DNA of 64,000 bases from Dryococelus australis (taxonomy: Eukaryota > Arthropoda > Insecta > Phasmatodea > Phasmatidae), in NCBI GenBank assembly GCA_029891345.1, contig CM057005.1:68705760-68769759 (forward strand), given 5' to 3'. Below, piece by piece: positions 59,349-64,000 of this stretch (position 1 is the first letter of the stretch; the number at the start of each line of letters is the position of its first letter). The position numbers were made by a program, and so were the translations under genes. The notes under the pieces were generated by a model that ran no database searches, was not told the origin of the DNA, and saw nothing but the letters and a program-made list of their open reading frames with translations.

Positions 59349-61360
59349 TGAATGCATTTTTGTATGCTTGCAATAGTGCAAATTTAGTTTTACTCAATTC
59401 TGTGTCTCTTATAAACCACAGCCTTTGGAGGCAAGGCAGCAAACTAGGAGTCAGACAAAGAAGGTGAGGTAATGCTCCGAGTAAGTAAAAACTGAGTGTT
59501 AGGTAGAGAGTTTGATAAGCCAGTGTTCATGGACCTCCGTGAACAAATATTGATAGTAAACTGTTTGGAAAATAGAATAGTGTTGGGTAAAACAATTCCC
59601 CTGGTGCACCTGAAATACTATGCTGGACACTATGTAGAATAGTTTCCTGGCAGCTGGCATTACACAGATATTAACCTTTGGAACCATTCCCATGAGGCAG
59701 AAGCTGAGGGTGGTAGCCTGGCAAAGTTGATTTTCAAAAGTGAATATCAGGCTTGGAAGCTGGTTTCTGTGTTTTCCTAGAGAATATGGTTGCTGGCTAC
59801 TTCTGTGCCAATATCTATGAGAAAAACTCCTTGCACTTTGGATAGTAAAGCATCCAGGCAAGCAAATGGAGTGGTGAGTAGCTTCACTGATGGCCTGCAA
59901 CTTCTGGCTGCGTAGGAGTCGTGATTAGGTCATCCCTAGATGGGGCATATGGTGAATAGTTGTTTGAAATTTGTGACAATGACCCCAAGGTGTAGTTGAG
60001 AGGGTGAGTTCCAAAAACTGAGCAGTGTGGTTCTCCTTTGCTGGTTGGTATTTGAGTTGACCTACTTTAATGGTATCAGAGCCACAACTGGACCTGGCAC
60101 GAAATTTGTAGGGCAGTCTGTATTGGGATGTCATTGCATAAAGTGGTGTTCATTATTTTCTCATTGAATGTAATACAATATTTTCGATTTTTAGCAATAG
60201 CAACTTAGGAATTATAGCACTAACACTAGAAGACAAGGAAGGGTGTCATCATTTATCACATTGTACTTCCCAAGATATTTGCATCTCTTCTAGTAGTGTT
60301 TCCAAGATTGGCTTTTATTATTGATTTATATTCGTTTACCTCATTTTAAAATTGCTTCTAAGAATGATTGAATAATAAATACTTATGTTTTGACATGACC
60401 TCTTCTTTCTTTCTTAGTCCATTTTGCACCACAACTCACCACTCCAGAGTCAACTAGTAACCAGGTACTATGTAGATCAACCAAATGCCCATGCATGCAC
60501 AAAGTGCAACAGTTCATGCACTCCCATACATTCATGCAGGGTAACAATGGGTTCCTGCACACGGCTCGTTAGTGACCTGTCATGACACGTATACAAACTC
60601 AGGAAACCAGAAAGTGAATCAAAAGCAGAACACTTCCTCCAGCATGCAAACTTCACTAAGGCATAGCTCAAAAAGGGACACCAGTAACAAAGTCCATGAT
60701 AACAAATTTAATTTTATCATCAAGGGAAAATATTTTGCAATAGAAAACTAATTCAATTAAATATACTCTATATTTCTGCCTCAATTTTGTACGTGAGCAC
60801 TTCACAATCTTGTGGCTGGAATAGCTGATACTTGTGGTGTGCATCATCAGGTTTTATCACAGCCGAACATCACACACATAAACCAATGTCAAGGCATGTA
60901 GCAGAGTTATTGTTTTCATTTCAGCGCAACTTTAGTGGTTTAGCAACATAAAATTATTGATTCGTGAGACACAAAAGGTGATAGTTAGGTGCAAATATTT
61001 ATTACTAAAGCACAGTTATTTGACTTGCACATTCAGTAGCACAAAGTCTGCTGGAAAAACGTGCCTCGGAATGACGATTCAATCTTTATTGACTCAACTA
61101 ATGATGGGTCATCCGTGAATTATTAAAATTCAAAATGAACTAATCTTTGAGTGAATTAAATCACATGATTTGTTCACTACAGAAGGAATAGATTATTATC
61201 AGATGATTCAAAATTATAATACAAGCCAAAGAACAATAAAGGCAGAGAGGATAAAAGAATCAGAAAGTTTGTTTTATTCATAAAAGAAACCGGAATCAAA
61301 AGTCGTCTGAGCTTGTATGAAAACGAGGAGAGAGGTGGGTGGCCTTCACAAGAAGCGTTG
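59349..61360. other. CFAP45 intron 7, middle part
   Basis: No CFAP45 exon is seen. A minus-strand stretch at 59499-60134 is moderately open but has no recognised motif and contains stops. It may be an old repeat. Confidence 0.4.
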
Positions 61361-64000
61361 TGTTATATGTCATTCACGGTAAAGTGAGCACTTTTGGCCC
61401 TTTCAGGTTCTCTCTCACTTTGAGCACTAATTTAGTGCTGGAGTGACATTAGCCTGGGGTTAGTCGCTCAACCCGGTGCGAATGTACAACCAGTAGAGGC
61501 TTGATGGCCCACATGGCTCCATGTCTCTGATCAGCCCGCATGTGTGTGGGATCAGTGGGGACTCTTTATCGAGCTCATGCTGACAAGTCACTATTGGGTT
61601 ACACTGTAATTACCATTCCTGTCTCTAAGTGCAGTGCGTAGGCTTTCGGACAGCCGTGCTCTATGCCTTACAAGGTGAGGAGTGGCAAAAGACGTAGAGA
61701 ACAATATCTAGCTTGCGCTGCTATCAAACCGTGGATAGTATTACCACCTTCTATGGAGGACAGGCAGGCGGAATGGGACCGCGGCGCCCAACTCAGACCC
61801 CAAGCAGTAGTGTCGGCTCCAGTAACAATACTCTTCTTGTTGCCTTGCTTTCACATTCACCCCTCGTACCATCCGGTGGTGAGAGGGTAGCTAAACCGTA
61901 CGGAGAACAAGATACGGCTAGGCAAACCCAAATTTCTGGAGGCGTGAAGCCTACAACTGGAATCTCCGCTTCAGAGTAGACAGAGCTCGCCACTATTGTG
62001 TGAAATCCACATCAACCACAACACCCAAGATGACAGTATAAGTAAGCGATAGCCAACACCCCTCGCCTCGTACTGTAAAGCCAGAGTAAACCACCCCACT
62101 TTTGGTCTAGCAGAAAAATCCTCGACATATGTGTCAGTCAGACTTAACCAGGCACGCGTCAAGAAATTTTCTGGCGCCCAACGTGGGGCGTCACCTGTGA
62201 GCAGTGAATGGCACAAACTAGACCAACCATACCCTGAGATCTAAGGGTCGAAACCAAACAATCAAGTGGACTTTGTGGAGTCCACAAAACACCCCATGGT
62301 GCCCTTAACCACGACAATGTCAGATTCGGAAGTTAATGCTGTCGCCCGCGAGAACCACGACAGTGAGCCCGACGTACACTGTAGCCAGGCCAACTGTACC
62401 GGTGCAGTGGCATACTGAAAATAGAATGAGCATACTGCACTAAGTTGTTTCATTATGGCTGCATAGGCTGGCCCAAAGAGGCACGTCTTACAGATGAATT
62501 AGAATACCACTGTGCCAATTGCAGTCAACAACCCATAAGCTTCTGCAATGAAATCACGTGTTCCGGCCGAGGCATAAATCGCACCACATGCAGCGAACCC
62601 TATCATCACCTATGTATAGGGTGGCCAGATGAGCACGTCTCTATGCCAGGAATGGCCTACCAATGTGAGAGATGCCGAAGAAGGCACATCTCTCACTCCC
62701 GCAGAGCCAAGCCTTCCCGAATCTATATACAACCGGGAACGGCCCCTGGCCATCTGGCAACCGGAAGGGATGACAATATTCACATTACCAACTTCGCAGG
62801 CCGACCCCATGAAGACCCGGTGGCATTCACGCAGGAATGTGAAAAAGCATTCATAGAGACGCTGGTTAACCAAGCCCGAGAGGCAAAACAGAATTTTGCA
62901 GTGCAGGCTAGTCTTGAAAAGCCAGTATCAACCAAGAACCCTGAAGTTCGAGCTCCACTGGTTGCACCTCTTAAGAGTGCATCAACTCCAACTCCCCGCA
63001 TAGCATTCGTACTCAAATGTTGGTTCTGCCCAGAGAACCACTGGAATGAGGACTGCCCTCGAAAACCAGAAGGGGCTGACATTCCACACAACTGAATTGA
63101 CAAAATGCAGTCAACTACCCCAGCCAAACAGACTGGAAAACCGACTCCCAATAACAAGTCGGGAAACGCCGATGCCGGGGCACGAAGAGGGCCACCTCCC
63201 CTGGTTCACAAGAGCCCACCCTCCAGGGATTAAGGGAAGAAGTACCAGTTCCTATATCGCCACACATAGAAGTGGAGGTAAACAACGAGAGGGTGCTCGC
63301 CTTGCTGAACTCAGCGGCCACATGCAATTTTATCCGGAGTAATTTGTTAACACCAAGCCAACTTGCTGAAACCGGACCGCAAATCAGAACAGTACGAATG
63401 GCGCAACCTGACTCCACCCTAGTTGTAACCGTACGTATTACCTTGACAGTGAAACTACAAAGTATTACTACACAAACAGAATTTATTGTGTCACCAACCC
63501 TGTCCGAATCGATAATACTAGGATGTCAATGGCCCATCCACAATCAATGCATTCTTGATCACAGACAATGTAGAGCCTATCTGGGAGAATCCAACTAGAT
63601 CACAGTTAACTGGGATTAAAATCCAGATGACATTCCGCCAATGCCCATTGACCCAATGTGCACCTAACCACGAACTTGAAGAACCAGAATTCTACCAATT
63701 AAAAGCCGTACTAGACAAACACGCCAGAGTAGTCGGACAAGAAGGACTGTTACGACAAACACGTTCTATTCAGCACGGAATATGGCCAACCACCGACATA
63801 TCGGTTTACAATCAACCATACAGAGTGTTAGCCCACCGTCATGACCTCATCATGGAGAAGGTCAACGACATGAAGGACCAGGGAATCGTTGAACCATCGA
63901 ATTCCCCATACAACTCACACATGCCTAAAAAAGATGGGAAATTGTGATTTTCCGTAAATTACAAATCGCTAAATGAAGTTATCCACCAGACTGCTCCCCC
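61361..64000 (+). mobile_element. Ty3/gypsy element, left part; runs off the window
   Basis: The primer-binding site TGGCGCCCAACGTGGGGC at 62172-62189 is complementary over 18 nt to the 3' end of insect-type tRNA-Lys(CTT). The sequence before it, about 61361-62171, is the probable 5' LTR; its left edge is uncertain, and a 17-bp palindrome AGCACTAATTTAGTGCT lies at 61425-61441. Plus-strand parts: gag 62445-63095, with two PHD-finger-like Cys/His modules at its start and a C2-C4-H4-C zinc knuckle near 63020-63055; a protease-like segment 63272-63598; and the front of the reverse transcriptase from about 63690 to the edge. It is the best-preserved element here but still broken, with about two or three breaks in the visible part. 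The right LTR is not visible, so age cannot be judged. Confidence 0.82.

Noticed and set aside
59430-59465. A possible further CFAP45 exon ending in AAG|GTGAGG.
   Set aside because: The short peptide lacks the charged coiled-coil pattern and does not match the expected C-terminal part of the protein.
60071-60084. TGGTATCAGAGCCA, the well-known initiator-tRNA-Met primer site of plant LTR elements.
   Set aside because: Animal initiator tRNA has a different 3' end, and no LTR or pol sequence lies beside it.
61663-61979. Open frames in the probable 5' LTR/leader of the right-edge gypsy element.
   Set aside because: They lie before the primer-binding site and show no protein motif.
1-64000. CRISPR arrays, rRNA genes, bacterial-type operons.
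   Set aside because: None seen. The window is animal nuclear DNA with spliced genes and eukaryotic transposons.

Overview
This looks like a TE-rich animal genome, most likely an insect or a close arthropod relative. The evidence is AT-rich DNA, kilobase-scale introns, at least seven Ty3/gypsy-type elements or parts of them, several DNA-transposon families, tRNA-derived SINEs, degenerate (TTAGG)-like sequence and a primer-binding site that fits an insect-type tRNA-Lys. The species cannot be named from the sequence. All identifications were made by eye from translated motifs; no search was run.

Two host genes are supported, arranged head to head. On the minus strand lies the first coding exon of IFT88 (10238-10384), an intraflagellar-transport train subunit; the rest of that gene would lie to the left, outside the window. 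On the plus strand is CFAP45 (also called CCDC19), a coiled-coil microtubule inner protein of ciliary doublets. Seven exons from 12661 to 58476 give 431 codons that join in phase; the C-terminal exons lie beyond the right edge. About 2.3 kb separates the two start codons. A full match to the RFX-factor X-box consensus sits at 12516-12529, 132 bp before the CFAP45 start codon.

Nearly everything else is repeats. Left of IFT88: a transposase-like relic (0.8-2.1 kb), a LINE relic invaded by a hAT-type MITE and by a 1.9-kb terminal-inverted-repeat (TIR) element (2.2-5.5 kb), a SINE, and a variant TIR element (7.7-9.8 kb). CFAP45 intron 1 (13.7 kb) holds C-poor and AT-rich stretches, a cluster of CCAAGATGG motifs, and a plus-strand gypsy element (about 16.6-23.7 kb) that carries a TIR element. 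Intron 3 holds a minus-strand gypsy fragment (28.1-30.4 kb). Intron 5 holds a three-element nest: an outer gypsy element (34562-45965) invaded by a second gypsy element (37277-41970) and by a TIR element (43772-45712). Intron 6 holds pogo/Tigger-type elements (47.4-50.7 kb) and another gypsy element (53298-57549). Intron 7 holds a SINE with a 13-bp target duplication and the left part of a gypsy element running off the right edge (from about 61.4 kb).

The most unusual material is the 1.85-1.94-kb TIR family. It has ends TGATGCC...GGCATCA, 4-bp target duplications and no recognisable gene, and it is present four times, once in each of three other transposons. Also notable are the divergent cilium gene pair with its X-box, and two gypsy elements whose gag regions begin with PHD-finger-like Cys/His modules.
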